NCBI RefSeq assembly: GCF_028682455.1
Contig: NZ_JANHLD010000001.1
Span: 124,001-188,000 of the forward strand
Length of the DNA: 64,000 nucleotides
Source: Pseudomonas putida
GTDB taxonomy: Bacteria; Pseudomonadota; Gammaproteobacteria; Pseudomonadales; Pseudomonadaceae
Direction: 5' to 3'
Shown here: positions 1 through 9,704 of the stretch, piece by piece
Layout of the letters: each line of letters starts with the position of its first letter
Position numbering within the stretch: position 1 is the stretch's first letter
Notes under the pieces: model-generated
Seen by the model: only the letters and a program-made list of their open reading frames with translations
Told to the model about the DNA's origin: nothing
Databases searched by the model: none
Program-made: the position numbers and the translations under genes

Positions 1-177
1 GCTGATCGGCCCTTGGCTTGGCGTCCTATGACGGCCTGCCAGCGTCGTGTATATGTGTTGGGTAAAGGGTTTTCAGAGCTTCATTCTTTGAACTGCCAAG
101 TATGCTGGGATGTCAGATAGACAGGATTGACGCCTTCGTGATGCCGGGGTCACGGGTATAGGGGAAAGCCTAGAGTT

Positions 178-1884
178 CTATTTCAGAATAGAGAGCGAGT
201 ACAGCCAGTCGGGATATTTTAATATTGCAGTTTTATATTCGCCAGGTTTAAAGTCGCTACAGATGCTATTCTGTCTAGCATATTCAAAAGCGGGGAGGCG
301 TGTGCCTAATAATTCATCGTTTATTACTTGACTGAGGCAAAAGAAAGGCCGACCCATTGCATTCCTCACCAGCGTGTCCACTTGGGCTTTTTCATCATAA
401 TAGATGTAGACAGGGACATCTCCGCGTAGTTCTTCTGAAGATTGTGCTGAAAATGAAAAGTCTTCATTGGTCGCCCCGATGGTGTCGAACTGATCCCGAG
501 GTAGTATGCCTTCTTCGTAAAAAAACTTGTTGAGCGCGGGTTTGTGGTCTCCCATGACGACGATCAACGTGCTCGGATTCAGTAGTTTTACTTGAGTTAC
601 AAATGTTGCGATCCGATCCAACGCATTAGCAAGTCGCTCACTGTAGTTTTTCTGGCCGTAGTCATTATCAAAAAAATAAGGGCCGTGTGTGGAAACGGTA
701 GTTAGGAACAGAAAGTTATTGCCTTTGTTTTTCTGAATATCGCTGAGAGCCCGGTCGAAGAGGATTTTGTCATCCGCCCAAAGAATGCCAACTTTTTCGC
801 CCATATCCTCCAGGCTTATGAACTGATCAAAACCAAACTTTGGTGCTACTATATCGCGACGCCAGAATCGTCGCCCATGATTATGTTCTTCAAGTGTTCG
901 GTAGCCTATGTCTCTGAGGTAGCGCGGCAGCGTATGCGCGGCGGGGGAGATCAAGGACGCATATTCCTGGTAAATGACACCACTCAATGCTCCGTTTGCA
1001 GGCAGGCCGGTTAGCAGTTCAAAGGTAGCGTTCACCGTTGATCCGCCATAGACCGGGGAGATGGCGCGAGTTTGCTTGAAACCGAGTGCCTCCAGTTTAG
1101 CGAAGGGGGCTGCAAAGTGATGTTCATCATGCCAGCATGCTTCACAGAGAATGTAGATGATATTTCTCGGGAGCTCCTCAATTCTCTCAGGAGCGTGGCG
1201 CAGATTTTCAAATGCCAAGACATCTTGTGAGGTTGGGGTGTCAGGAATTCTGCGTCGGCTGGTGTGCGCCAGGTGCAATGGAAGACCATGACGTTCAATG
1301 TTTAATTCCCAGTCCCATGATATATACGTTGCTTCAAGTTTTTCGGCAAGTTTTAATCCCTCAGCGGCTGTCACACGGCCAATTATGTCCCCATAGAGAT
1401 AGAATGGAATCGGCGCCAGCAACAGGCAGGCGATCAATCGAGAAATAGTGCTCTTTAGAGAAGTTTTTTTTCGCGGATTTATTTTCCAGGCAAACAAAAG
1501 AGTAAGTAAGATGGCAAGTAGTAACAAGCAGTGTTGCAGTGTCAAGTAGTGCGTTATCACCGAGGCGTTGGCGGTTGAGGATAAATCGCTCCACGACAAG
1601 GGGTCATTAGTAAGCGATAACTTGATACGATTGGCAATGGATAATACCCAAAGGGTCGCGCTGGTTGTGAGTGCCGAGAGTAAGGGTGCAAAGAAAAATC
1701 TGAGAAGTAAATAAAATAAAATGACAGGTGTAACTGAAAGTAAAATTGGAAGTGACCTTAAATTTTCGTCAACATAGAACATGAAATTTTGCAGGTACAA
1801 TCCAGAAGCAAGCTGAGCTGCGCAGATGGACAGAATGCTGATACTCTCTACGCATTTGTTTGATGGGATTTTCACAGAATTCAT
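178..1884 (-). CDS. LTA synthase-like sulfatase-fold membrane transferase
   Basis: Predicted inner-membrane enzyme of the alkaline-phosphatase/sulfatase superfamily (568 aa). About five hydrophobic segments fill residues 15-165, followed by a periplasmic catalytic domain from about residue 238. Visible site elements are a metal-ligand Glu at 248 (LCEAC), the nucleophile region GGST at 280-283, STHGPY near 398-403 and GDHK at 445-448. Members of this family in Gram-negatives transfer phosphoglycerol or phosphoethanolamine to surface glycans; the substrate here is unknown. It is divergent from the rml genes and is more AT-rich than the rest of the window, suggesting it belongs to an O-antigen/LPS island and may decorate LPS. 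That role is inference. Confidence 0.8.
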   Translation of the reverse strand: MNSVKIPSNKCVESISILSICAAQLASGLYLQNFMFYVDENLRSLPILLSVTPVILFYLLLRFFFAPLLSALTTSATLWVLSIANRIKLSLTNDPLSWSDLSSTANASVITHYLTLQHCLLLLAILLTLLFAWKINPRKKTSLKSTISRLIACLLLAPIPFYLYGDIIGRVTAAEGLKLAEKLEATYISWDWELNIERHGLPLHLAHTSRRRIPDTPTSQDVLAFENLRHAPERIEELPRNIIYILCEACWHDEHHFAAPFAKLEALGFKQTRAISPVYGGSTVNATFELLTGLPANGALSGVIYQEYASLISPAAHTLPRYLRDIGYRTLEEHNHGRRFWRRDIVAPKFGFDQFISLEDMGEKVGILWADDKILFDRALSDIQKNKGNNFLFLTTVSTHGPYFFDNDYGQKNYSERLANALDRIATFVTQVKLLNPSTLIVVMGDHKPALNKFFYEEGILPRDQFDTIGATNEDFSFSAQSSEELRGDVPVYIYYDEKAQVDTLVRNAMGRPFFCLSQVINDELLGTRLPAFEYARQNSICSDFKPGEYKTAILKYPDWLYSLSILK

Positions 1885-2327
1885 AAGCTGTCGTGTGCTG
1901 GTTAAAGGGTCATTATTTTTGTGAACAAAGAGTTTAACGGCATGTGATGGAAGCGATACCCGACTGTACTTGGTTTAGCTGCCTCTGTCTTAACATTACT
2001 CTAATGTTCAGTCGCCTACAATTTTTTGCAAATTTTCATCGAGGTGCCCGGCGTGCTTGAAATTATGTGTCGATAATCCTCCTCGCTTGAGCAGGATCTC
2101 AATCATAACCCTCATGTTGGCGAGGCATGCCAGCCAGCGTAACCATGCGCTGCACCGGCCGCACAGCTGATGTGCCCCCTGGGTGGCTATCCAGGAAAGG
2201 TCTTGAGTCAGTGTGTGTGGATATGATGTGTGGTATTTTCCAATGCTCATGCGTTTGAGGGTGTGGTCTAACCAGCGGCAGCCCGCCCCCTGTTCAAATC
2301 AATACTCAATCCACTTTGGTGATTTTT
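1885..2327. other. Intergenic region between divergent sulfatase-fold gene and rmlC
   Basis: This 443-base stretch separates the two divergent transcription units and must hold both promoters. It is AT-rich near the sulfatase gene. I see no RNA gene or convincing protein gene. An open frame on the minus strand at 2008-2250 has no recognisable family, and I do not call it. Confidence 0.4.
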
Positions 2328-2873
2328 GTGAAAGCCACCCCGCTAGCAATTTCCGATGTCATTCTTTTCGAGCCTCGTGTATTTGGCGATGATCGAGGAT
2401 TTTTCTTCGAAAGCTTCAATCAGCGGGTTTTCGAGGATGCTGTCGGACGGCGCGTAGATTTTGTCCAGGACAACCATTCCGCATCGGTCAAAGGCGTATT
2501 GCGAGGCTTGCACTACCAGATTCATCAGCCACAAGGCAAGCTGGTGAGGGTGGTTGAGGGTGAAGTCTTCGACGTCGCTGTCGATCTACGGCGTTCGTCA
2601 GCTACTTTCGGCAAGTGGGTAGGCGCCTATCTCTCGGCGCAGAACAAACATCAGCTTTGGGTTCCAGAGGGGTTTGCTCATGGCTTTTTGGTGCTCAGTG
2701 AGCGCGCGGAGTTCCTCTACAAAACGACCGATTTTTATGCGCCTAGCCGCGAACGTTGCCTTGCGTGGAATGATCCGCACTCCGCGATCCAGTGGCCATT
2801 GAGCGAGCCGCCATTGCTATCAGATAAAGATAAATTGGGCAAACTGTTGGTAGAGGCTGAGTGTTTTGACTGA
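2328..2873 (+). CDS. rmlC: dTDP-4-dehydrorhamnose 3,5-epimerase RmlC
   Basis: Cytosolic cupin epimerase, third step of dTDP-L-rhamnose synthesis: it inverts C3 and C5 of dTDP-4-keto-6-deoxyglucose. About 181 aa, as expected. The family block RGFFFESFN is near residue 25, the catalytic-His region RGLHYQ near 62, and WVPEGFAHGFLVLS near 110. I chose the GTG at 2328, giving MKATPLAI as in homologues. TTG (2316) and GTG (2319) lie upstream in frame, and none has a strong ribosome-binding site. It is first in an rmlC-B-D-A order and separated by about 200 bases from rmlB, unlike the compact rmlBDAC operon common in Pseudomonas. Confidence 0.93.
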   Translation: MKATPLAISDVILFEPRVFGDDRGFFFESFNQRVFEDAVGRRVDFVQDNHSASVKGVLRGLHYQIHQPQGKLVRVVEGEVFDVAVDLRRSSATFGKWVGAYLSAQNKHQLWVPEGFAHGFLVLSERAEFLYKTTDFYAPSRERCLAWNDPHSAIQWPLSEPPLLSDKDKLGKLLVEAECFD

Positions 2874-3071
2874 GTGGCTCCTGAAAATAGACGGTACAAT
2901 GAATGCCGCTCACGATGCTTAATGCACTGGTAAGTGCTGAATTCCTGGTTTTTCCAAGTGAAGTGTGGCTGGCCTGTTACGATTCCTTTCAAGGTCTTTC
3001 AGTGTCGCAGGTCATGCTTGGCCAGGATGTTCCGCCATCATTCTTACGAAACCACTGAAAAGATCAGAAAA

Positions 3072-4142
3072 ATGACTATCTTAGTAACTGGCGGAGCCGG
3101 CTTTATCGGCGCCAATTTTGTTCTGGACTGGGTAGCTCAGAAGGATGAGCTCGTCATCAATCTAGACAAACTGACCTATGCCGGGAATCTCCAAAGCTTG
3201 GCTTCCATCGATGGTAACCCCAAGCATCTCTTCGTTCACGGCGATATTGGTGATACTGCGCTTGTGGAGCGGGTGCTGGCTGAACACCAACCTCGCGCAG
3301 TGATAAACTTCGCCGCTGAGTCGCATGTGGACCGTTCGATTCATGGTCCCGAAGATTTTATCGAGACCAACATTGTCGGTACGTTCCGACTGTTGGAAGC
3401 AGTGCGAGCCTACTGGAAAGCACTAGCAGATGACGCACAGCGGGTTTTCCGCTTTCTGCATGTATCCACTGATGAAGTCTATGGCTCTTTGGCTGCCAAT
3501 GAGCCCGCATTCACCGAGACCCATCAGTACGAACCCAACAGCCCTTACTCGGCAAGCAAGGCGGCAAGTGACCATCTCGTTCGCTCGTACCACCATACCT
3601 ACGGCTTGCCGGTGCTCACCACCAATTGTTCCAATAACTATGGGCCGTATCATTTCCCGGAAAAGCTAATACCGTTGATGATCGTCAACGCCTTGGGGAA
3701 TAAGGGGCTGCCGGTCTACGGTGATGGCCAACAGATTCGCGACTGGCTTTACGTCAAGGACCACTGCAGTGCTATCCGACGCGTGCTTGAGGCAGGTAGG
3801 GTCGGCGAGGTCTACAACGTTGGCGGTTGGAACGAGAAGCCAAACCTGGAAATCGTCAATCGTATTTGCGCGTTACTGGACGAACTGCGTCCGCGCGCGG
3901 ATGGCAAATCCTACTGTGATCAGATTACGTTCGTAACGGATCGCCCAGGTCACGATCGCCGCTATGCGATCGACGCTCGTAAGTTGGAGAGAGAGTTGGG
4001 TTGGAAGCCGGCGGAAACGTTCGAAACGGGCATTCGCAAAACCGTTGAGTGGTACCTGAGTAACTGGCAGTGGGTGGAAAATGTCCAATCCGGAGGTTAT
4101 CGGGATTGGGTCGAGAAAAACTACGGTGAGCGTACCGAATAA
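3072..4142 (+). CDS. rmlB: dTDP-glucose 4,6-dehydratase RmlB
   Basis: Extended SDR enzyme converting dTDP-glucose to dTDP-4-keto-6-deoxyglucose, the second step to dTDP-L-rhamnose. 356 aa, the normal length. The NAD-binding motif [10 protein letters not shown] lies at residues 7-16, the STDEVYG catalytic stretch follows, and the [10 protein letters not shown] block carries the Tyr and Lys of the active site. I set the start at the ATG at 3072 because the nucleotide-binding strand begins at once; the open frame upstream has no family similarity. The stop overlaps the rmlD start by one base (taATG), indicating translational coupling. Confidence 0.95.
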   Translation: MTILVTGGAGFIGANFVLDWVAQKDELVINLDKLTYAGNLQSLASIDGNPKHLFVHGDIGDTALVERVLAEHQPRAVINFAAESHVDRSIHGPEDFIETNIVGTFRLLEAVRAYWKALADDAQRVFRFLHVSTDEVYGSLAANEPAFTETHQYEPNSPYSASKAASDHLVRSYHHTYGLPVLTTNCSNNYGPYHFPEKLIPLMIVNALGNKGLPVYGDGQQIRDWLYVKDHCSAIRRVLEAGRVGEVYNVGGWNEKPNLEIVNRICALLDELRPRADGKSYCDQITFVTDRPGHDRRYAIDARKLERELGWKPAETFETGIRKTVEWYLSNWQWVENVQSGGYRDWVEKNYGERTE

Positions 4143-5038
4143 TGAAGATACTCCTGCTCGGCAAGAACGGCCAGGTAGGCTGGGAGCTGCAGCGCAGCCT
4201 TGCGCCACTGGGTGAGCTTTTGGCCCTGAGCTCCAAAAGCAAAGATTATTGTGGTGATCTGACGGATCTACAAGGATTGGCTGAGACGGTCCGGTCTTGG
4301 GAGCCCGATGTAATTGTCAATGCAGCCGCTTATACTGCGGTCGACAAGGCTGAGTCCGAGCAACATCAAGCCGAAAGAGTCAATGCGCAAGCGGTTGAAG
4401 TGCTGGCACAAGCAGCGGCACGCTCTGGTGCGCTGTTGGTCCATTACTCCACAGACTACGTTTTCCCTGGTAACGGTTGTGCCCCTTGGCGGGAAGAGGA
4501 CGTTGTTGGACCGTTGAATGTCTACGGTCGGACAAAACTGGCCGGTGAGCGTGCTGTCCAGTCATCCGGATGCCCACACCTTATATTTCGCACTTCCTGG
4601 GTATACGCGGCACGCGGCAATAACTTCGCTAAAACCATGCTGCGTTTAGCGACCGAGCGTGACACGCTAGGGGTGATAAATGATCAGTTTGGTGCGCCGA
4701 CAGGCGCAGAACTGATTGCTGACGTCACCGCTCATGCAATTGTTGCATGGTGTGCCAAGCCAGAGTTAAGTGGGCTTTATAATCTTGCGGCAGGGGGAGA
4801 AACCACGTGGTGTGGATATGCTCGTTTCGTCCTTGAGCTGGCAGAGGAAGCGGGTGTGTCTCTTAAGGTGAAGGCCGACGCAATCAAGGCGTTGACTACT
4901 GACGACTACCCAACTCCGGCGAGCCGCCCGGCGAACTCACGATTAGACACCCATAAACTTGAACAGGTTTTCGGGCTACAGCTTCCGAACTGGCGCTTGG
5001 GCGTCGCAAGGATGCTGACGGAAATACAAGGGAAATAA
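4142..5038 (+). CDS. rmlD: dTDP-4-dehydrorhamnose reductase RmlD
   Basis: NAD(P)H-dependent SDR that reduces dTDP-4-keto-L-rhamnose, the last step of dTDP-L-rhamnose synthesis. 298 aa. Visible are the N-terminal [12 protein letters not shown] dinucleotide motif, [13 protein letters not shown], the STDYVFPG block and the active-site YGRTKLAGE. It overlaps rmlB by one base and is followed after five bases by rmlA, so the three are one transcript. The product is used for surface rhamnose and, by inference, by EarP at 48.7 kb. Confidence 0.95.
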   Translation: MKILLLGKNGQVGWELQRSLAPLGELLALSSKSKDYCGDLTDLQGLAETVRSWEPDVIVNAAAYTAVDKAESEQHQAERVNAQAVEVLAQAAARSGALLVHYSTDYVFPGNGCAPWREEDVVGPLNVYGRTKLAGERAVQSSGCPHLIFRTSWVYAARGNNFAKTMLRLATERDTLGVINDQFGAPTGAELIADVTAHAIVAWCAKPELSGLYNLAAGGETTWCGYARFVLELAEEAGVSLKVKADAIKALTTDDYPTPASRPANSRLDTHKLEQVFGLQLPNWRLGVARMLTEIQGK

Positions 5039-5043
5039 CGGCA

Positions 5044-5925
5044 ATGAAACGTAAAGGCATTATTCTGGCAGGTGGCTCGGGTACCCGGCTGCATCCTGCA
5101 ACGTTGGCGATCTCCAAACAGCTCTTGCCGGTTTACGACAAGCCGATGATTTACTACCCTCTGACGACGCTCATGCTGTCAGGTATCCGCGATATCCTGA
5201 TCATTTCAACTCCGCAGGACACGCCACGTTTCGAGCAGTTGCTGGGAGATGGTCACCAGTGGGGTCTGAATATTTCCTACGCCGTTCAGCCGTCTCCCGA
5301 CGGTTTGGCACAAGCTTTCATCATTGGCGAGCAATTTATTGGCAACGATCCTTCAGCGCTGGTGCTAGGCGATAACATCTTCTACGGCCACGATTTCCAA
5401 TTGTTGCTGAGCAATGCAAATAGCCGGACTGTAGGGGCAAGCGTATTTGCGTACCACGTGCACGATCCTGAGCGTTATGGCGTAGTCGAATTCAATGCAC
5501 AAGGTTCAGCAATTAGCTTGGAAGAGAAGCCAGTACAACCGAAGTCCAGCTATGCAGTAACCGGACTTTATTTTTACGACCAGGATGTGGTCGAAATTGC
5601 TAAAGGCATTAAACCATCGGCACGGGGTGAACTAGAAATAACCGATGTGAATCAGGCCTACCTTGAGAACAACAGCCTATCAGTCGAAATCATGGGGCGC
5701 GGGTATGCATGGCTGGATACCGGCACTCATGACTCGTTACTTGAAGCGAGCCAGTACATTGCTACTATTGAGCGCCGTCAAGGGTTGAAGGTTGCGTGCC
5801 CGGAAGAGGTTTCGTTTCGCCAGGGCTGGATAAGTGCTGAGCAACTCGAGAGACTTGCAGCACCGCTCTCGAAGAACGGCTATGGGCAGTATCTGAAGCG
5901 TTTGTTGCAAGACAAAGTTTACTGA
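5044..5925 (+). CDS. rmlA: Glucose-1-phosphate thymidylyltransferase RmlA
   Basis: First enzyme of dTDP-L-rhamnose synthesis: joins dTTP and glucose-1-phosphate to dTDP-glucose. 293 aa, full length. The signature [11 protein letters not shown] is at residues 8-18, followed by [25 protein letters not shown] and the sugar-binding EEKP block are present. It ends the rml set. No U-tracted terminator is evident directly after it; a weak GGGCGG/CTGCCC repeat lies near 5953-5970. End-product inhibition by dTDP-rhamnose is known for the family, not seen in sequence. Confidence 0.96.
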   Translation: MKRKGIILAGGSGTRLHPATLAISKQLLPVYDKPMIYYPLTTLMLSGIRDILIISTPQDTPRFEQLLGDGHQWGLNISYAVQPSPDGLAQAFIIGEQFIGNDPSALVLGDNIFYGHDFQLLLSNANSRTVGASVFAYHVHDPERYGVVEFNAQGSAISLEEKPVQPKSSYAVTGLYFYDQDVVEIAKGIKPSARGELEITDVNQAYLENNSLSVEIMGRGYAWLDTGTHDSLLEASQYIATIERRQGLKVACPEEVSFRQGWISAEQLERLAAPLSKNGYGQYLKRLLQDKVY

Positions 5926-6086
5926 TTGGCGCGATCGGTACTCTGTTGAATAGGGCGGCGGTTCTGCCCAGCTTAATATGAGTCAGGGATCAGGGGTTGT
6001 AACAAATCTTCATAAAGTGGTATCAGATTGATTTGGAAACGACTTTCTACCCTGACTGGTTTGAATCTTCGGGCCTTGGGTCTAGA

Positions 6087-6121
6087 TTTCAGAAGCAGCC
6101 AAGGAAACGCTGCCTCTGAAA
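6087..6121 (+). promoter_or_regulatory. Stem-loop in the comEA leader
   Basis: A 13-base stem (TTTCAGAAGCAGC against GCTGCCTCTGAAA, one mismatch) with a nine-base loop ends five bases before the AAGGAG ribosome-binding site (6127-6132) of comEA. No U-run follows, so it does not look like a terminator. It may affect transcript stability or access to the ribosome-binding site, which is inference. Confidence 0.45.
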
Positions 6122-6141
6122 CTACCAAGGAGTATTAAAGT

Positions 6142-6468
6142 ATGCGTAATACCGTTCTGTCCTACCTGCTACTTCCGTTGTTCGCGAGCATTTCCTTTTC
6201 GTCCAGCGCTGCGTCGGTCGCAACTCCAGCCAACACGCCGGTGCCAGTTGTCGCAACCCAGCCGGTTGCCGCTCTAATCAATCTGAACACCGCCGACGCC
6301 CTCACCCTACAAACCAACCTCTCCGGTATCGGAAAAACCAAGGCCGAAGCCATCGTCGCCTATCGCGAAGAGCATGGTGCGTTTGCCTCGGTGGATGAGT
6401 TGCTTGAGATCAAAGGGATCGGCAAGGCGCTGCTCGACCGCAATCGCGACAAGCTCACCATCAACTAG
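6142..6468 (+). CDS. comEA: ComEA-family helix-hairpin-helix DNA-binding protein
   Basis: 108-aa secreted or periplasmic protein. Residues 1-24 form a signal peptide ending near SSAAS, then a Pro/Val/Ala linker, then two helix-hairpin-helix units over about residues 47-108 (LNTADA, LSGIGKTKAEAIVAYRE, LLEIKGIGKALLDRN). ComEA proteins bind incoming double-stranded DNA in the periplasm and pull it through the outer membrane during transformation. Good ribosome-binding site AAGGAG at 6127. A stem-loop precedes it and a strong terminator follows, so it is monocistronic. Confidence 0.9.
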   Translation: MRNTVLSYLLLPLFASISFSSSAASVATPANTPVPVVATQPVAALINLNTADALTLQTNLSGIGKTKAEAIVAYREEHGAFASVDELLEIKGIGKALLDRNRDKLTIN

Positions 6469-6478
6469 CGTCTCCAGA

Positions 6479-6508
6479 AAGGCCGGTCAGTGACCGGCCT
6501 TCTTGTTT
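6479..6508 (+). terminator. Rho-independent terminator after comEA
   Basis: Perfect stem AAGGCCGGTCA / TGACCGGCCTT followed by TCTTGTTT, starting 10 bases after the comEA stop. Confidence 0.85.
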
Positions 6509-6611
6509 GTGAGGGGCACCTTTGGTCGGCCGGGCTTGTATAAATATTATGGTAATAATATTTTGTCTTCGCAGGCCAGTTCTTCCTCCGCAAGCCTTGG
6601 AGATCACCGCT

Positions 6612-7409
6612 ATGTCAGGTCTTTCGAATTTGCCCACCGCCCTTGTTACGGGCGCTTCTTCAGGTATCGGCGCGGTTTACGCCGAACGAATCGCTGCCCG
6701 TGGCCATGACTTGATCCTGGTCGCTCGGGACCGGCAGCGACTCGAGGCGCTGGCCGCAGATTTGCAGGCCCGTCATGGTGTGAATGTTGAGGTTTTACCG
6801 GCGGACCTTGCGAAATCAGCGGACGTCGATCGGGTCGATGAACGCTTGCGTATCGACAAGGCCATCGGTGTATTGGTCAATAATGCGGGCATAGCCATGC
6901 ACGGTACCTTGGCCGAAGCGACAGCCGCGCAGATCGAGTCGCTGGTCGCACTCAATATTGTTGCGCTGACGCGCCTGGCATCCGCGGCTGCGGTTCAATT
7001 TGGCAATGCCGGTCGCGGCACTATCATCAATCTTGCCTCGGTCGTCGCCTTGGCCCCCGAGATGTTCAACGCCGTCTACAGCGCCAGCAAGGCGTATGTA
7101 TTGAGTCTGACTCAGACGCTCAATGGCGAGCTCAAGGACAAGGGTGTGCAGGTTCAGGCCGTGCTGCCCGGGATCACCCGCACGGAAATCTGGGAGCGCT
7201 CCGGGCTGGATGTTGCCCATATCGACCCACAGATGGTGATGGAAGTCGGGGACATGGTCGATGCCGCGTTGAGCGGCCTGGACAGCCAGGAGTCGGTGAC
7301 GATTCCTTCGTTACCTGATGTCGCCCAGTGGCAGGCGTTCATCAAGGCCCGTGATGCGCTGCGGCCAAATTTGTCGCGCAGTTCTGCCGCAGCGCGCTAT
7401 CTGCAGTGA
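6612..7409 (+). CDS. Classical short-chain dehydrogenase/reductase
   Basis: 265-aa Rossmann-fold oxidoreductase. TGASSGIG (cofactor binding) lies at about residues 13-20, NNAG near 94, and the catalytic YSASK near 158-162. The start is the ATG at 6612 with GGAG at 6598; the reading frame upstream has no SDR similarity. It resembles the YqjQ/DltE-like subgroup that reduces ketones or aldehydes of unknown identity. It stands alone between the comEA terminator and a convergent DUF2897 gene. Substrate cannot be deduced. Confidence 0.85.
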   Translation: MSGLSNLPTALVTGASSGIGAVYAERIAARGHDLILVARDRQRLEALAADLQARHGVNVEVLPADLAKSADVDRVDERLRIDKAIGVLVNNAGIAMHGTLAEATAAQIESLVALNIVALTRLASAAAVQFGNAGRGTIINLASVVALAPEMFNAVYSASKAYVLSLTQTLNGELKDKGVQVQAVLPGITRTEIWERSGLDVAHIDPQMVMEVGDMVDAALSGLDSQESVTIPSLPDVAQWQAFIKARDALRPNLSRSSAAARYLQ

Positions 7410-7433
7410 GGCGTGTCGGGTCCGCGCGTTGGC

Positions 7434-7601
7434 TCAGCGGTCCTGTGCATCCTTTGCGTCCATTTCGGCGTTGCGCTCATGCACGCGCTTGAGCTGTTCC
7501 TCGGTAAGGGGCAGCTTTTTGGCGGTGTCGCGCAGTAGCATCAAGCCACCGACGATGGAGCCGATTGCCAGTACCAGAATCAACCAGGCATACCAGGGCA
7601 T
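7434..7601 (-). CDS. DUF2897 small membrane protein
   Basis: 55-aa protein. It begins MPWYAWLILVLAIGSIVGGL, a single hydrophobic segment, followed by a charged cytoplasmic tail (TAKKLPLTEEQLKRVHERN) ending in QDR. This matches the small DUF2897 family of pseudomonads as I know it. A ribosome-binding site AGGAGA precedes the ATG by five bases on the minus strand. Function is unknown. It is convergent with the SDR gene (24-base gap) and divergent from pyrF. Confidence 0.8.
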   Translation of the reverse strand: MPWYAWLILVLAIGSIVGGLMLLRDTAKKLPLTEEQLKRVHERNAEMDAKDAQDR

Positions 7602-7779
7602 GTAGTTCTCCTATGAGCGGCGAATGACGCCGCTCCTTCACGTATGAGCGAATGCATCATTCATTGGTTCAATTATAGGGAGATGTCCGCAACCGGGCCA
7701 ATTAGCGATCATCGGCCCCCTATGGCGCGTCGCTTCGTTTACAATGCGCGCCGTTCAAGACTTGCCAAGAGACCAGCCC

Positions 7780-8481
7780 ATGTCCGCCTGCCAGACGCCC
7801 ATCATTGTCGCCCTGGATTTCCCTACCCGTGAAGCCGCCCTGAAGTTGGCCGACCAACTTGATCCTGCTTTGTGCCGGGTAAAGGTCGGTAAAGAGCTGT
7901 TCACCAGCAGCGCATCGGGTATCGTCGAAACACTGTGCGCAAAGGGCTTCGAGGTTTTCCTCGACCTTAAATTCCACGACATTCCCAACACCACCGCGAT
8001 GGCCGTCAAAGCCGCCGCGGAGATGGGCGTTTGGATGGTCAATGTGCACTGTTCCGGTGGCCTGCGCATGATGGCAGCCTGTCGTGAAGAGTTGGCCAAG
8101 CGTAGCGGGCCGCAGCCGTTGTTGATTGGCGTGACCGTACTGACCAGCATGGAACGTGAGGATCTGGCCGGTATCGGTCTGGATATCGAGCCGCAGGAGC
8201 AGGTATTACGCCTGGCTGCCCTGGCCGAAAAAGCCGGTATGGACGGGTTGGTGTGCTCGGCCCTGGAAGCGCCAGCGCTGAAGGCGGCGCACCCATCGCT
8301 GCAGTTGGTGACCCCAGGTATTCGCCCGGCTGGCAGCGCCCAGGATGACCAGCGCCGTATTCTTACGCCGCGCCAGGCACTGGACGCGGGCTCCGACTAC
8401 CTGGTGATCGGTCGCCCGATCAGCCAGGCAGCGAATCCGGCTCAGGCCTTGGCTGACGTGGTTGCCCAGATCAGGGCTTGA
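7780..8481 (+). CDS. pyrF: Orotidine 5'-phosphate decarboxylase PyrF
   Basis: Final enzyme of UMP synthesis, decarboxylating OMP. 233 aa, TIM-barrel. Visible: [11 protein letters not shown] at the N terminus (residues 9-19), the catalytic Lys/Asp array in [25 protein letters not shown] and the phosphate-binding YLVIGRPI near the C terminus. The ATG at 7780 is preferred because [13 protein letters not shown] is the family N terminus and AAGAGA lies upstream. Its 3' end overlaps the convergent MDR gene by 11 bases. Confidence 0.96.
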   Translation: MSACQTPIIVALDFPTREAALKLADQLDPALCRVKVGKELFTSSASGIVETLCAKGFEVFLDLKFHDIPNTTAMAVKAAAEMGVWMVNVHCSGGLRMMAACREELAKRSGPQPLLIGVTVLTSMEREDLAGIGLDIEPQEQVLRLAALAEKAGMDGLVCSALEAPALKAAHPSLQLVTPGIRPAGSAQDDQRRILTPRQALDAGSDYLVIGRPISQAANPAQALADVVAQIRA

Positions 8482-9475
8482 GTACCAGCTTGCCGAAGTT
8501 TTCCCCGCTGAACAGCTTGAGCAGTGTTTCGGGGAAGGTTTCCAGGCCTTCGATCACATCTTCCTTGCTTTTCAGTTTGCCGGTTGCGAGCCAGCCGGCA
8601 ATCTCTTGTGCCGCCTTGCCGTAGTTGGCGGCATGATCCATCACCACAAAGCCTTCCATTCGTGCACGGTTCACCAGTAGTGACAGGTAATTGGCCGGTC
8701 CTTTGACGGCCTGCTTGTTGTTGTATTGGCTGATCGCGCCGCAGATCACTACTCGCGCCTTGAAGTTCAGGCGGCTGAGAACGGCATCGAGGATGTCGCC
8801 GCCAACGTTGTCGAAGTAGACATCCACGCCTTTCGGGCACTCGCGCTTGAGGCCCTCCAGCACGTCCTCCGCCTTGTAGTCGATCACGCCGTCAAAGCCC
8901 AACTCGTCCTTCAGGTACTGGCATTTTTGTTCTCCGCCAGCGATGCCGACCACACGGCAGCCTTTGATCTTGGCGATTTGTCCGGCAATGCTCCCCACTG
9001 CACCGGCAGCCCCGGAGACCACCACGGTTTCACCGGCTTTCGGAGCGCCGACGTCTAGCAGGGCGAAATAGGCAGTCATACCAGTCATGCCCAGGGCCGA
9101 GAGGTAGCGGGGCAGCGGCGCCAGCTTCGGATCGATCTTGTAGAAGCCTTGAGGTTCACCGAGGAAGTAATCCTGCACCCCCAGCGGACCATTGACGTGA
9201 TCGCCAACGGCAAAGCCTGGATGTTTGGAGGCGATCACTTCGCCCACGCCCAGCGCGCGCATGACCTGACCGAGTGCCACCGGTGGAATGTAAGACTTGC
9301 CTTCGTTCATCCAGCCACGCATGGCCGGATCCAGCGACAGGTAGAGGTTCTTGACCAGAACCTGGCCTTCGCCGGGTTCACCGACCGGAACCTGCTCGAA
9401 AGTGAAGTCGTCACGGCTGACTGCGCCGACAGGGCGCTTGGCAAGCAGGAAACGGCGATTGGTCTGGGAGGTCAT
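8471..9475 (-). CDS. NADP-dependent MDR oxidoreductase (CurA/leukotriene B4 12-hydroxydehydrogenase-like)
   Basis: 334-aa zinc-free medium-chain dehydrogenase/reductase that reduces activated alkenes such as alpha,beta-unsaturated ketones using NADPH. Visible: N-terminal substrate domain with [12 protein letters not shown] (about 46-57), cofactor motif [18 protein letters not shown], then DVYFDNVGG and the C-terminal [10 protein letters not shown]. The start is set at the ATG at 9475; the open frame upstream lacks similarity. No zinc-ligand Cys cluster is seen. Monocistronic, convergent with pyrF and divergent from the next SDR. Confidence 0.88.
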   Translation of the reverse strand: MTSQTNRRFLLAKRPVGAVSRDDFTFEQVPVGEPGEGQVLVKNLYLSLDPAMRGWMNEGKSYIPPVALGQVMRALGVGEVIASKHPGFAVGDHVNGPLGVQDYFLGEPQGFYKIDPKLAPLPRYLSALGMTGMTAYFALLDVGAPKAGETVVVSGAAGAVGSIAGQIAKIKGCRVVGIAGGEQKCQYLKDELGFDGVIDYKAEDVLEGLKRECPKGVDVYFDNVGGDILDAVLSRLNFKARVVICGAISQYNNKQAVKGPANYLSLLVNRARMEGFVVMDHAANYGKAAQEIAGWLATGKLKSKEDVIEGLETFPETLLKLFSGENFGKLVLKP

Positions 9476-9704
9476 GGCAGGGTTCTCGCGTGAAGGGCAA
9501 AGTTTGTTGATAGACCCTGACCGCCATTGCGGCAAGGTATTTCCGCTTGGCGAATGCATTGTGATCCACCGGAGTGATTCCAGTTTCTCTCGATAATCAC
9601 CCGTGCAGATAACCCTTCAACCGGCGCCCTGATGATGCTGCCAAACGAGGCCTGTCGCTGACTAGACTCCTGGCCACTGACCCAATTTGTTGCAGGAGCG
9701 AGCG

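Noticed and set aside
2008..2250. 80-aa minus-strand open frame in the sulfatase/rmlC gap
   Set aside because: No family similarity, no clear ribosome-binding site, unusual Cys/Trp content.
2866..2900. Promoter for rmlB (TTGACT and TACAAT)
   Set aside because: The boxes are good individually but the spacer is 23 bases, too long for sigma-70.
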